Below, one piece after another: positions 41,111-51,362 of a DNA stretch of 64,000 nucleotides. The notes beneath the pieces were generated by a model. The model saw only the letters and a program-made list of their open reading frames with translations, searched no databases and was not told the origin of the DNA. The position numbers and the translations under genes are program-made. The DNA is from Solibacillus sp. FSL W7-1436 (lineage in GTDB: Bacteria > Bacillota > Bacilli > Bacillales_A > Planococcaceae), in NCBI RefSeq assembly GCF_038007305.1, contig NZ_JBBOWV010000001.1, positions 2,346,501 to 2,410,500 on the forward strand, written 5' to 3'. Position 1 is the stretch's first letter; every line of letters starts with the position of its first letter.

Positions 41111-42025
41111 ATGGAAAACAAAAATGAACAGACAGTAGAAAAATTAGAATCTCAAAGCTCTCCACCAACAGGTATTCAAGTAGTATGGCGAGAGTTTAAA
41201 AAAGATAAATTAGCAATGTTCTCTTTAATAGGAAGTATTATTGTAATGATCGCGATTATGTTCATGGCATTCTTCACTATTGATCAGACAGAAATAATGA
41301 AAATTCAATTATTGGAGCGTTTTACTGAACCAGGTGTTCGAGGGTATATTCTTGGGGCCGATGAAGCCGGACGGGACATGCTTGGCCAGCTCATTATCGG
41401 AGCGAAGAATTCAATTTTAATCGCAATCGCGGTTACGGTTATTGCCAATGTTGTCGGAATCATGCTTGGTATTATTATGGGATATTACGGTGGTTTCATC
41501 GATAATTTCTTCATGCGTATTATAGATTTCTTTATCACTCTACCAACTACAATGATTATCATCGTAGTCGTAACAATCATTCCATCATACGGAATATTAG
41601 ATTTAATCTTAATTATTGCAGCATTTCAGTGGATGTCGACGGCCAGACTTGTGCGATCCAAAGCACTTTCTGAAGCACGACGCGATTACATTAGTGCCTC
41701 TAAAACAATGGGTACAAGTGATTTCGCAATCATGTTTAAAGGATTATTGCCAAACTTAAGCTCAATCTTAATTGTCGAAGTGACGTTAAGTTTTGCGGGA
41801 AATGTAGGGATTGAAACAGGTCTTTCATTCTTAGGTTTCGGTTTACCACCGTCAACACCAAGTTTAGGAACTTTAGTAAGTTATGCTATGAACCCGATAA
41901 TTTTATCGAGTAAATGGTGGGTATGGTTGCCTGCATCAATATTTATTTTAGTAATGATGCTTGGTATAAATTATGTTGGTCAAGCGTTACGACGCTCTGC
42001 TGACGCAAAACAACGTTTAGGATAA
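41111..42025 (+). CDS. oppC: Oligopeptide ABC transporter permease OppC
   Basis: OppC is the second permease. The 304 residues include an N-terminal cytoplasmic extension, a long periplasmic loop with GYILGADEAGRDMLGQLIIG, six membrane segments and the EAA loop YISASKTMGTSDFAIMFKGL with FLGFGLPPSTPSLG near the end. ATG 41111 is taken; a GTG at 41099 sits immediately after the AAGGAGAGG binding site and is less likely. Confidence 0.94.
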   Translation: MENKNEQTVEKLESQSSPPTGIQVVWREFKKDKLAMFSLIGSIIVMIAIMFMAFFTIDQTEIMKIQLLERFTEPGVRGYILGADEAGRDMLGQLIIGAKNSILIAIAVTVIANVVGIMLGIIMGYYGGFIDNFFMRIIDFFITLPTTMIIIVVVTIIPSYGILDLILIIAAFQWMSTARLVRSKALSEARRDYISASKTMGTSDFAIMFKGLLPNLSSILIVEVTLSFAGNVGIETGLSFLGFGLPPSTPSLGTLVSYAMNPIILSSKWWVWLPASIFILVMMLGINYVGQALRRSADAKQRLG

Positions 42026-42042
42026 TAAGGGAGGAAAAACAG

Positions 42043-43878
42043 ATGAAGAAAAAGAAAGGTTTAATGCTGTCATCAGTATTTGCTACGGCATTAGTATTAG
42101 CAGCTTGTGGAGGAGATGACGAAACGTCAACTGAAAAACCGGCTGAAAAAGATGGTAACCAAACAGAAGAAAACACAAATGACGGCGGTTCTACTGCAGA
42201 ATCTCCAACACTGCCAACTGAAGTTACAAATGATGGAGAAGCAATTGAAGGCGGTACATTAAACTTTGCCTTAGTAACAGACTCTCCATTCCAAGGTATT
42301 TTATCTTGGGAATTATATGAAGATGGTTATGACGCTGATATTTTAGGCTTCATGACAAACGAAATTTTCGAAACTGATGGCGACTTCCTAGTTACAGATG
42401 AAGGTATCGCTAAGTTAGATGTAGATGCTGACAACAATAAAGTTACAATCACTATCCAACAAGATGATGTGAAATGGTCTGATGGTACGCCACTGACTGT
42501 TGAAGATATTATTTATGCTTACGAAATTATCGGTCACCCTGATTATACAGGTATCCGTTATGACGGCGATTTCCAAAATATCATCGGTGCTGCTGAATAT
42601 AAAGCAGGTACTGCAGATACAATTTCAGGTATTAAAAAGATCGATGATAAAACAGTTGAAATCTCTATGACTAAAGTATCGCCTGCAATCTACTCTCTAG
42701 GTGATGGTTTATGGGCATACGCAGTACCGAAGCATCAGTTAAAAGATATTCCTGTTAAGGACTTAATCTCTTCTGAAGCGGTACGTAAATCACCTGTAAC
42801 ATTAGGACCGTTCAAATTAGATAAATTAGTAGATGGTGAATCTGTTCAGTACGTAGCGAACGAACACTATTGGAAAGGTAAACCGAAATTAGACAAAATC
42901 GTATTACAAGTTGTTCCTTCTGCTTCTATCGGTGAAGCATTACGTACAGGTAAATATGACATGGCGTCTTCTTTCCCTACAAACCAGTATGACGGCGTAA
43001 AAGATCTTGAAAACTTAACAATCTTAGCTCGTCCTGAGTTAGCATACTCTTACCTTGGCTTCAAGCTTGGTAAATGGGATGCTGCAGCAGGTTCAGCAGG
43101 ATTAAATATTACAGATGAAAACGCAAAAATGAATGATGTGAAATTACGTCAGGCAGTTGCCTACGCAATGGATATCGAGCAAGTAACTGAGCGCTTCTAC
43201 CAAGGTTTACGTTCTCGTGCAACATCATTAATTCCGCCAGCGTTCGCTTCATTCCATGACAACACTTTAGAAGGATTCAACTATGATCCGGAAAAAGCAA
43301 ATGCATTATTAGATGAAGCTGGATACAAAGACGTTGACGGCGACGGCATCCGTGAAGATAAAAACGGTGAGAAATTTGAAATCCGTATGGCAGGTATGTC
43401 AGGTTCGGATACTGACGAAGCAATCGTTGAATACTACCGTCAAAACTGGAAAGAAGTCGGTTTAGATGTACAGTTAACAACTGGCCGTTTAATCGAGTTC
43501 AACAGCTTCTACGATAAAGTACAAGCAGATGATCCTGAAATCGATATGTTCATGGCTGCATGGGGTACTGGTACAAACCCATCACCACTTGGCTTATACG
43601 GCGAAGCTTCTTCATTCAACTACAGCCGTTTCGTTACACCGGAATTACAAACATTATTAGCTGATATCGACTCTAAAGAAGCAGTTGACGCAGAGTACCG
43701 TGCAGATGCATTCCGTAAGTGGGAAGAGTACATGTTCGAACAAGCAACAACAATTCCAACGTACTTCCGTACAGAAATCGTACCGGTTAACAAACGTGTG
43801 AAAAACTACAATGTTGACTATTCAAATGCTACACAATACCACGAAATTGAGTTAGTAGCAGATTCACCAATTAAATAA
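42043..43878 (+). CDS. oppA: Oligopeptide-binding lipoprotein OppA
   Basis: OppA captures peptides outside the membrane and delivers them to OppBC. The 611-residue protein has a lipoprotein signal peptide with lipobox LAAC (Cys22), a low-complexity acidic Glu/Thr/Ser linker (about 24-55) and an SBP_bac_5 (cluster C) domain: GGTLNFALVTDSPF, VKWSDGTPLTVEDIIYAYE landmark, VKLRQAVAYAMD and later YKDVDGDGIREDKNGEK, a segment that looks calcium-binding-like and is common in these proteins. GGAGG precedes ATG 42043. It is the last gene of the operon. Confidence 0.95.
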   Translation: MKKKKGLMLSSVFATALVLAACGGDDETSTEKPAEKDGNQTEENTNDGGSTAESPTLPTEVTNDGEAIEGGTLNFALVTDSPFQGILSWELYEDGYDADILGFMTNEIFETDGDFLVTDEGIAKLDVDADNNKVTITIQQDDVKWSDGTPLTVEDIIYAYEIIGHPDYTGIRYDGDFQNIIGAAEYKAGTADTISGIKKIDDKTVEISMTKVSPAIYSLGDGLWAYAVPKHQLKDIPVKDLISSEAVRKSPVTLGPFKLDKLVDGESVQYVANEHYWKGKPKLDKIVLQVVPSASIGEALRTGKYDMASSFPTNQYDGVKDLENLTILARPELAYSYLGFKLGKWDAAAGSAGLNITDENAKMNDVKLRQAVAYAMDIEQVTERFYQGLRSRATSLIPPAFASFHDNTLEGFNYDPEKANALLDEAGYKDVDGDGIREDKNGEKFEIRMAGMSGSDTDEAIVEYYRQNWKEVGLDVQLTTGRLIEFNSFYDKVQADDPEIDMFMAAWGTGTNPSPLGLYGEASSFNYSRFVTPELQTLLADIDSKEAVDAEYRADAFRKWEEYMFEQATTIPTYFRTEIVPVNKRVKNYNVDYSNATQYHEIELVADSPIK

Positions 43879-43889
43879 TTATTAACAAC

Positions 43890-43927
43890 AAAAAACCGCT
43901 TAGAAAATTTCTAAGCGGTTTTTTTAA
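43890..43927. terminator. Bidirectional terminator between oppA and rqcH
   Basis: AAAAAACCGCTTAGAAA and TTTCTAAGCGGTTTTTTT form a near-perfect palindrome with A- and T-tracts on both sides, so it can end both the opp transcript (+) and the rqcH transcript (-). Confidence 0.93.
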
Positions 43928-43930
43928 CTT

Positions 43931-45613
43931 TTACTTTTTCAGCTGCATAACAATTGCTTCATCGGGTGTTACATAAAGAGTTTTTTGTTCAAAATAAATA
44001 ACAAATCCTGGTTTTGCGCCATTTGGTTTTTTTACATGGCGAATTTCCGTATAGTCTACCGGCACAGACGAAGAGTCACGTGCTTTAGAAAAATAAGCAC
44101 TTAATACAGCGGCTTCTGTTAATGTCTGCTCATCAGGGTCTTCCGAATGGATGACAACATGCGAGCCCGGAATATCTTTCGTATGTAGCCATACTTCATT
44201 GCGTTTTCCGATCTTGAATGTCAAATAATCATTTTGCTTATTATTTTTCCCGACCGAAATTGCAATACCGGATGAGGATACAAATTTTTCAGGTTCAGGT
44301 TTTACCGGTTTCTTTTTCCGTTTTGCCTGTCGGATTCGAAGTAAACCTTGTTCTGCAAGCTCTTCGCGGATTTCTTCAATATCTTTAGTCGATGCCTGCT
44401 GGACTTGCTGTGTAAGCATTTCCAGATAGTTGATATCATCCGCTGCTTTTTGCTTCTGTTCCTCAATCATCACTAACGCTGTTTTCGCTTTATTGTACTT
44501 TGTGTAATAGCTTTGCGCATTTTCAATCGGTGTTTTTCTCGGGCTAATCGGTATTCTAATTGTTTCGGCGTTTTCGCTGTAATAGTTTTCAACATCGACG
44601 TACTCTGCGCCTTTTTCGAAATTATAAAGATTGGCCATTAAAAGCTCACCGTAAAGTTGGAACTGCTCCAGATTTTGAGCACGTTCATAATCTTTTTGCA
44701 GCTTTTTTTGTTTCAGCTTTAATTTATTCAGTTCATTTTGCAGCCAGCGTTCGAGATCACCGGCCTGCTGTTTTACCCGGTCGCGTTTTGCACGGGCGAA
44801 AAATACACGGTCAAGCAGTTCGCCAAGTGTTTTATAATTCGTAACAGTACCTGATAAATGTGTCAGGTCTGTAGGCGAGAAATAGATTTTCCCTTCCTGT
44901 TCAACATAGGTAGGGTTTGCACTCGTTGCGATTTCATTCATCAGTTGTCTGCAGGCCGTTACAGCATCATTGACTGTGATGCGGTGCAGCAATTCGTTTG
45001 CATGCAAAGGAGAGAAACCGGCAAACTGATCGACAATATCTTTAGCAGCAGGCTGTTTTGAGAATACTTCTTTCAACTCTGCATCGGATAAACTTGTCAG
45101 TGCAATTTTTTGTTGCTGTGGCGGTGCGATATATTGCTGGCCCGGTAAAACAGTCCGATAGCTGTTCATCGATGGCGGCAAATGTTTGATGCTGTCAATG
45201 ATGATTTCATTTTGGGCATCGATCAGCAGTAAATTACTGTGACGCCCCATAATTTCGATGACGAGCTTACGCTTTACCGCATCGCCGATTTCATTTTTAC
45301 TGTCGATTTCTAAAGTGATCACCCGTTCAAAGCCGTCCTGAACAACAGATGAAATAAAGCCCCCTTCAATATGTTTGCGTAACAGCATACAAAACATTGG
45401 CGGGTCAGCCGGATTTTCGATCGATTGATCTGTTATGTGAACGCGGGAATAGGAAGGGTGGATAGAAAATAATAGTTTACTGTTTTGGCCTGCTGCACGA
45501 ATTTGCAATACAACTTCAAGTGCATTCGGCTGATAAATTTTTGTAATACGTCCGGAAGTCAGGCTTTGTAGTTCCTTGCTCATCGAACGAGTAAATAGTC
45601 CGTCAAATGCCAT
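43931..45613 (-). CDS. rqcH: Ribosome quality control protein RqcH (NFACT/FbpA family)
   Basis: RqcH binds obstructed 50S subunits and adds C-terminal alanine tails to stalled chains, marking them for degradation; it is the bacterial NEMF/Rqc2 homologue. The 560-residue protein has the NFACT-N domain with ITKIYQPNALEVVLQIRAAGQ (landmark), a HhH region, a long coiled coil (about 280-420, ELNKLKLKQKKLQKDYERAQ) and the NFACT-R domain near the C-terminus (SSGIAISVGKNNKQND and HTKDIPGSHVVI). The Asp/Arg pair of the NFACT-N family lies near the N-terminus (position not verified). The ATG at 45613 follows an AGAGG site on the minus strand. It is isolated between opp and yloC. Confidence 0.93.
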   Translation of the reverse strand: MAFDGLFTRSMSKELQSLTSGRITKIYQPNALEVVLQIRAAGQNSKLLFSIHPSYSRVHITDQSIENPADPPMFCMLLRKHIEGGFISSVVQDGFERVITLEIDSKNEIGDAVKRKLVIEIMGRHSNLLLIDAQNEIIIDSIKHLPPSMNSYRTVLPGQQYIAPPQQQKIALTSLSDAELKEVFSKQPAAKDIVDQFAGFSPLHANELLHRITVNDAVTACRQLMNEIATSANPTYVEQEGKIYFSPTDLTHLSGTVTNYKTLGELLDRVFFARAKRDRVKQQAGDLERWLQNELNKLKLKQKKLQKDYERAQNLEQFQLYGELLMANLYNFEKGAEYVDVENYYSENAETIRIPISPRKTPIENAQSYYTKYNKAKTALVMIEEQKQKAADDINYLEMLTQQVQQASTKDIEEIREELAEQGLLRIRQAKRKKKPVKPEPEKFVSSSGIAISVGKNNKQNDYLTFKIGKRNEVWLHTKDIPGSHVVIHSEDPDEQTLTEAAVLSAYFSKARDSSSVPVDYTEIRHVKKPNGAKPGFVIYFEQKTLYVTPDEAIVMQLKK

Positions 45614-45736
45614 CTTTATGCCTCTTTCATTAAATAAGTCTTTTTGATTGTTTAATCATACCATTTTTTCGTTCAAACCTGTAGTTATCGCAAATTGCTA
45701 TATATGAAGTAAAAAAGTACCGTCATTTTATGGGGA

Positions 45737-45883
45737 GTTGATTTCCATTCTGGGTCGGACGCTTTCCGCGGGCACGGCCTGAGCCTGTAGTCTCAGGCAT
45801 CGTGCTTTTCCCGCAGGAAACGCAGTTTGTAGCGAAAGGCGTTAGCCGTCAGCTACACTCGCCTCCCCTCCATTTCAATCAAC
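45737..45883 (+). repeat. Dispersed palindromic intergenic element (copy 2)
   Basis: The 147-bp GC-rich segment begins GTTGATTTCCATT and ends with CATTTCAATCAAC, imperfect inverted termini. Nested stems fill the interior: GCTTTCCGCGGG with CCCGCAGGAAACGC, then GCACG/CGTGC and CCTGAG/CTCAGG around a short loop (45772-45805). Both ends match the element at 19236-19340. It encodes no protein and lies in the rqcH-yloC divergent gap. From memory, elements with this GACGCTTTCCGCGGG core are widespread between genes in Bacillaceae and Planococcaceae genomes; I cannot verify this here. Confidence 0.75.
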
Positions 45884-46006
45884 GTGTTTAATATAGAGAC
45901 TTCCACTTAAACAAATATTGATAATTAAAAAGTATTTTATTAAATCCTAACTATGATAAAATATATATTTGGATAATAGACGTTGACGCAAAATCGATAA
46001 CACATA

Positions 46007-46015
46007 TGCTATAAT
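46007..46015 (+). promoter_or_regulatory. Extended -10 promoter of yloC
   Basis: TGC immediately followed by TATAAT (46010-46015) is a perfect extended -10. TTGACG at 45983 is 21 bp upstream, too far for a standard -35. It would serve the yloC-gmk-rpoZ run. Confidence 0.6.
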
Positions 46016-46049
46016 TGAAACAATTAAGTAAAGAAGGATGTGACGAACC

Positions 46050-47559
<1,510 letters not shown>

Positions 47560-47563
47560 AAAC

Positions 47564-47788
47564 ATGTTATATCCATCAGTAGATAATTTGAAAAAACAAA
47601 TCGATTCTAAGTATTCTTTAGTGAGCTTAGCATCAAAACGCGCGCGCCAAATGCAAGAAGAGGGCGGAGAGCACTTAAACTCATACATTTCTTACAAACC
47701 AGTAGGAAAAGCATTGGAAGAAGTAGCTGCCGGAAAGCTTCGCAAAGTTCAACAAGACGCTTCAACTGTTTACGAAGACGAAATCTAG
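47564..47788 (+). CDS. rpoZ: RNA polymerase omega subunit
   Basis: The omega subunit aids assembly of RNA polymerase by holding the beta-prime tail. The 74-residue product has LYPSVDNLKKQIDSKYSLV, the ASKRARQMQ helix and SYKPVGKALEEVAAGKL, the family core. AGAGGAGAATG precedes it with ATG at 47564. It ends the yloC-gmk-rpoZ unit before a probable terminator. Confidence 0.95.
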   Translation: MLYPSVDNLKKQIDSKYSLVSLASKRARQMQEEGGEHLNSYISYKPVGKALEEVAAGKLRKVQQDASTVYEDEI

Positions 47789-47820
47789 TTGGTAATGTAA
47801 AAAGAATACTCCCTGAGTAG

Positions 47821-47859
47821 AAGCTCCCTAAGAATTTTTCTTTGGGAGCTTATCCTTTG
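47821..47859 (+). terminator. Probable terminator after rpoZ
   Basis: AAGCTCCC and GGGAGCTT with an inner AAGA/TCTT stem are followed by the weak tract ATCCTTT. Confidence 0.55.
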
Positions 47860-47872
47860 AAAGGACGGTAAA

Positions 47873-48439
47873 ATGATGAAAAAAAACAATATACTATTGT
47901 GTGTTTCAGGTGGGATCGCCGTATATAAAGCGGTTGCGTTAGTGAGCAAACTGTCTCAGGCAGGCTTTAATGTAAAAGTGATTATGACAGCTTCTGCACA
48001 AAAGTTCGTTACCCCTTTAAGCTTCCAGGTGATGTCTAAAAACGATGTGTTTTTTGATACTTTCGATGAAAAAGATTCCAATGTCATTGCCCATATTGAT
48101 TTGGCAGATTGGGCGGATCTGGTGATCGTAGCTCCTGCAACAGCCAATATAATTGCAAAAATGGCCCACGGTATGGCGGATGATATGGTGACAACAACTT
48201 TACTTGCAACTACTGCACCGGTATGGGTAGCACCGGCCATGAATGTACATATGTATGAACATCCGGCCGTTTTAAGGAATATTGCACAACTTCATGAAGA
48301 TGGCATCCGCTTTATCGAACCGTCTGAAGGATTTTTGGCATGCGGCTATGTAGGGAAAGGGCGTCTTGAAGAGCCGGAAAAAATTACGGCAATTGTAGAA
48401 AAATATTTTCGTGAACATCCGGGAAGCGATGGACAATGA
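47873..48439 (+). CDS. coaC: Stand-alone phosphopantothenoylcysteine decarboxylase (CoaC)
   Basis: This flavoprotein decarboxylates 4'-phosphopantothenoylcysteine in coenzyme A synthesis. The 188 residues cover only the CoaC half of the usual bifunctional CoaBC (about 400 residues): CVSGGIAVYKA flavin motif, HIDLADWADLVIVAPATANI, the PXMNXXMW-like APAMNVHMYEH and GFLACGYVGKGRLEEP with the active-site cysteine. The CoaB synthetase half is missing: TGA stops the frame and overlaps the priA ATG, so there is no room for a frameshifted remainder. CoaB is expected elsewhere. Start ATG 47873 follows AAGGACGG; 47876 is also possible. Confidence 0.93.
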   Translation: MMKKNNILLCVSGGIAVYKAVALVSKLSQAGFNVKVIMTASAQKFVTPLSFQVMSKNDVFFDTFDEKDSNVIAHIDLADWADLVIVAPATANIIAKMAHGMADDMVTTTLLATTAPVWVAPAMNVHMYEHPAVLRNIAQLHEDGIRFIEPSEGFLACGYVGKGRLEEPEKITAIVEKYFREHPGSDGQ

Positions 48440-50844
48440 GATTTGCAAAAGTAATCGTTGATGTTTCCGCATATCCGGTTGACCGTCCTTTCGATTATTT
48501 AATACCGGAAGATTGGGAAGAACTGATTGATATCGGCTGCCGTGTAAAAGTGCCATTTGGACCGCGTAATGTGCTTGGATTTGTCGTGGGCATTACAGCT
48601 GAATCAGATGTACCGGCTGAAAAAATAAAACCGATTTCGGAAATACTCGATTTGGAATCTATTTTAACTGAGGAAATGCTGAGCTTGGCAAAATGGCTGA
48701 AGCACCAAACAATCTGCTACGAAATTGATGCATTGCAAGTAATGCTGCCTGGCGCATTGCGGGCGAAGTATGAAAAATATGCGGTCCTGCAAGGCGAAGT
48801 GTCGCAATTACCCCAAATTCTTCAATCGTATTTCGGGAAAAATGAAAAAGTGAATTTAACCCAATTCGAAAAGGCAAACTTACTAAGACCGTTGAAACGC
48901 GCAGTCAAAGACGGCCTGCTCTATATTGAAAATGTAGTGAAACAAAAGGGCCAAGTAAAACAGGTGCGTAAAGTGCAAATTTATTCACGGGAACAGATAG
49001 AAGAAGTGATTGGACAAATGGGGAACCGGGCACCGAAACAGCGGGCATTAATGGAATGGATGCAGGAGCATGCGGGAGCCGTCGTTTTACCTGAACAAAT
49101 TTATGAAGCCGTTCAAGTGACGAGCAGTGTATTGAACAGTGTCATTGAAAAAGGGGCAGCAGCGTATATACAAGAAGAGGTTTACCGCGATCCGTTTACA
49201 AAGGAAATCGTGAAAACAGACTTTTTACAATTAACAGATGAGCAAGATGTGGCGCTGAAGAAAATTACAGAAGCGATAGATGATAAGCGTCAGGAGACAT
49301 TTCTCCTTCACGGCATTACAGGCAGCGGGAAAACGGAAGTGTATTTGCAGGCGATCCAGCGTACAATCGCAGACGGCAAAGAAGCGATTGTTCTCGTACC
49401 TGAAATCTCACTGACACCGCAAATGACGGAGCGGTTCAAATCGCGTTTCGGTAATGAAGTAGCGGTTATGCATAGCGGATTGTCGGTCGGTGAAAAATAT
49501 GATGAATGGCGGAAAGTGCAGCAAGGGAAAGTTAAGGTAGTCGTAGGTGCACGGTCGGCAATATTTGCACCGTTTAAAAATCTCGGTCTGCTTATATTGG
49601 ATGAAGAACATGAGTCGACATACAAACAGGAAGATTCTCCCCGCTATCATGCACGGGATGTGGCGATATGGCGCGGTAATTATTATAATTGCCCTGTTAT
49701 TTTAGGGAGCGCGACACCTGCATTAGAATCGTTTGCACGTGCAAAAAAAGGTGTATATACATTGCTGACATTGTCGCAGCGGGCAAAAAATCAGGCATTG
49801 CCGTCTGTTCAGATTATCGATATGCGGGAACAGCTCCAGGCCGGAAACCGCTCGATGTTTTCCGAACCGCTTATGGAGGCATTAAGGGACCGTCTCGATA
49901 AAAAAGAGCAGACCGTGCTGTTTTTAAATCGCCGCGGCTATTCATCGTTTGTATTATGCAGGGATTGCGGGACAACAGTGCAATGTCCGAACTGTGATAT
50001 TTCATTAACTTATCACCGCTATCAGGAAAAGCTGAAATGCCATTATTGCGGTCATGACGAATATATTCCGGAAACATGTCCTGAATGTCTAAGTGAAAAC
50101 ATCCGTTATTTCGGTACAGGTACGCAAAAAGTGGAAGAAGAAATTTATAAGCTGTTTCCGGAAGCGCGGGTCATGAGGATGGATGTCGATACGACCAAAC
50201 AAAAAGGGGCACATGAAAAAATGCTCGATGCGTTCGGTCGGGGGGAAGCGGATATTCTGCTCGGTACGCAAATGATCGCAAAAGGACTGGATTTCCCGAA
50301 TATTACATTAGTCGGTGTATTGAGTGCCGATACTTCGCTTCATTTGCCTGACTACCGGGCGGCGGAAAAAACATTCCAGCTTATGACGCAGGTTAGTGGA
50401 CGGGCAGGACGACATAATAAGCTTGGGGAAGTATATATCCAGACGTACACACCGGAGCATTATGCGATCCAACTGTCTAAAGATCAGCATTATACTCCAT
50501 TTTATGAACGCGAAATGCATGCAAGGCATATTGCAGGATATCCGCCTTATTATTATATTGCGCTTATTCAAGTAACACATGAAGATGTCATGTTTGCTGC
50601 AGAATATGCAGGACGTGTAGCGGAGTATTTGCGTTCCAATTTATCATTTAATGTTTCCGTTATCGGACCGACAACTGCCAGTATCGCTCGTCTCCAAAAT
50701 AGATATCGTTATCAATGTTTGATAAAATATAAAGTAGAGCCAAATTTGATTCCGGTTCTTTTACAGCTTATAAAACTGTATCGATCGGAATGGATTAAAA
50801 AAGGCATTGTGCTAACAGTTGATTTAGATCCGACAATGATCTAA
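48436..50844 (+). CDS. priA: Primosomal protein N' (replication restart helicase PriA)
   Basis: PriA recognises stalled forks and reloads the replicative helicase. The 802-residue superfamily 2 helicase has the N-terminal 3' DNA-binding domain, Walker A GITGSGKTEV (about 290), DEEH box (about 392), the zinc region with paired cysteines (CRDCGTTVQCPNC and CHYCGHDEYIPETCPEC) and helicase motif VSGRAGRH. ATG 48436 overlaps the coaC stop (ATGA), indicating coupling. It is followed by def. Confidence 0.96.
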   Translation: MRFAKVIVDVSAYPVDRPFDYLIPEDWEELIDIGCRVKVPFGPRNVLGFVVGITAESDVPAEKIKPISEILDLESILTEEMLSLAKWLKHQTICYEIDALQVMLPGALRAKYEKYAVLQGEVSQLPQILQSYFGKNEKVNLTQFEKANLLRPLKRAVKDGLLYIENVVKQKGQVKQVRKVQIYSREQIEEVIGQMGNRAPKQRALMEWMQEHAGAVVLPEQIYEAVQVTSSVLNSVIEKGAAAYIQEEVYRDPFTKEIVKTDFLQLTDEQDVALKKITEAIDDKRQETFLLHGITGSGKTEVYLQAIQRTIADGKEAIVLVPEISLTPQMTERFKSRFGNEVAVMHSGLSVGEKYDEWRKVQQGKVKVVVGARSAIFAPFKNLGLLILDEEHESTYKQEDSPRYHARDVAIWRGNYYNCPVILGSATPALESFARAKKGVYTLLTLSQRAKNQALPSVQIIDMREQLQAGNRSMFSEPLMEALRDRLDKKEQTVLFLNRRGYSSFVLCRDCGTTVQCPNCDISLTYHRYQEKLKCHYCGHDEYIPETCPECLSENIRYFGTGTQKVEEEIYKLFPEARVMRMDVDTTKQKGAHEKMLDAFGRGEADILLGTQMIAKGLDFPNITLVGVLSADTSLHLPDYRAAEKTFQLMTQVSGRAGRHNKLGEVYIQTYTPEHYAIQLSKDQHYTPFYEREMHARHIAGYPPYYYIALIQVTHEDVMFAAEYAGRVAEYLRSNLSFNVSVIGPTTASIARLQNRYRYQCLIKYKVEPNLIPVLLQLIKLYRSEWIKKGIVLTVDLDPTMI

Positions 50845-50867
50845 TGCATATAGAAAGAGGTATTGAA

Positions 50868-51359
50868 ATGGCAATTAAAGAAGTTGTGAAAAACCCAGCG
50901 AATGTATTATCACAAAAAACGAGAGAAGTTGAAGTAATCGATGAAAATATCATTCAGCTTTTAGATGATTTATATGACACAATGGTAGAAAATGATGGTG
51001 TAGGCATTGCTGCACCTCAAATTAATGTTAATTTACGTGTAGCAATCGTAGAATTAGGCGAAGATATTTTAGAAATGATCAACCCGATCGTCATTGAAAC
51101 ACGTGGTGAAGAAGAAGACGTAGAAGGCTGTTTAAGTTTCCCGGACCTGTTTGGAATGGTCAAGCGTCCAACATACGTAAAAATCGAAGCATCTGACCGT
51201 GAAGGACGTATTTATGAACTTGAAGCAGAAGACTTTGAAGCACGTTGTATTTTGCATGAAATCGATCATTTAGAAGGTGTATTATTTGATTCGAAAATGA
51301 CGCGTGTATTAACAGAGGAAGAATTAGAAGAGCTATACGCGGACGCTGAGGAGGAATAA
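50868..51359 (+). CDS. def: Peptide deformylase
   Basis: Def removes the N-formyl group from nascent proteins. The 163-residue metalloenzyme has the three motifs GVGIAAPQ (about 43), EGCLSFP (about 86) with the metal cysteine, and HEIDHLEG (about 128) with two metal histidines and the catalytic glutamate. I chose ATG 50868 after AGAAAGAGG; the in-frame ATG at 50844 overlaps the priA stop and lacks a site. fmt, the opposing enzyme, follows after three bases. Confidence 0.96.
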   Translation: MAIKEVVKNPANVLSQKTREVEVIDENIIQLLDDLYDTMVENDGVGIAAPQINVNLRVAIVELGEDILEMINPIVIETRGEEEDVEGCLSFPDLFGMVKRPTYVKIEASDREGRIYELEAEDFEARCILHEIDHLEGVLFDSKMTRVLTEEELEELYADAEEE

Positions 51360-51362
51360 TCG

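Noticed and set aside
48437-48480. Frameshifted CoaB remainder after coaC
   Set aside because: The sequence following the stop is the normal N-terminus of PriA in its own frame; no CoaB-like residues are seen in any frame.
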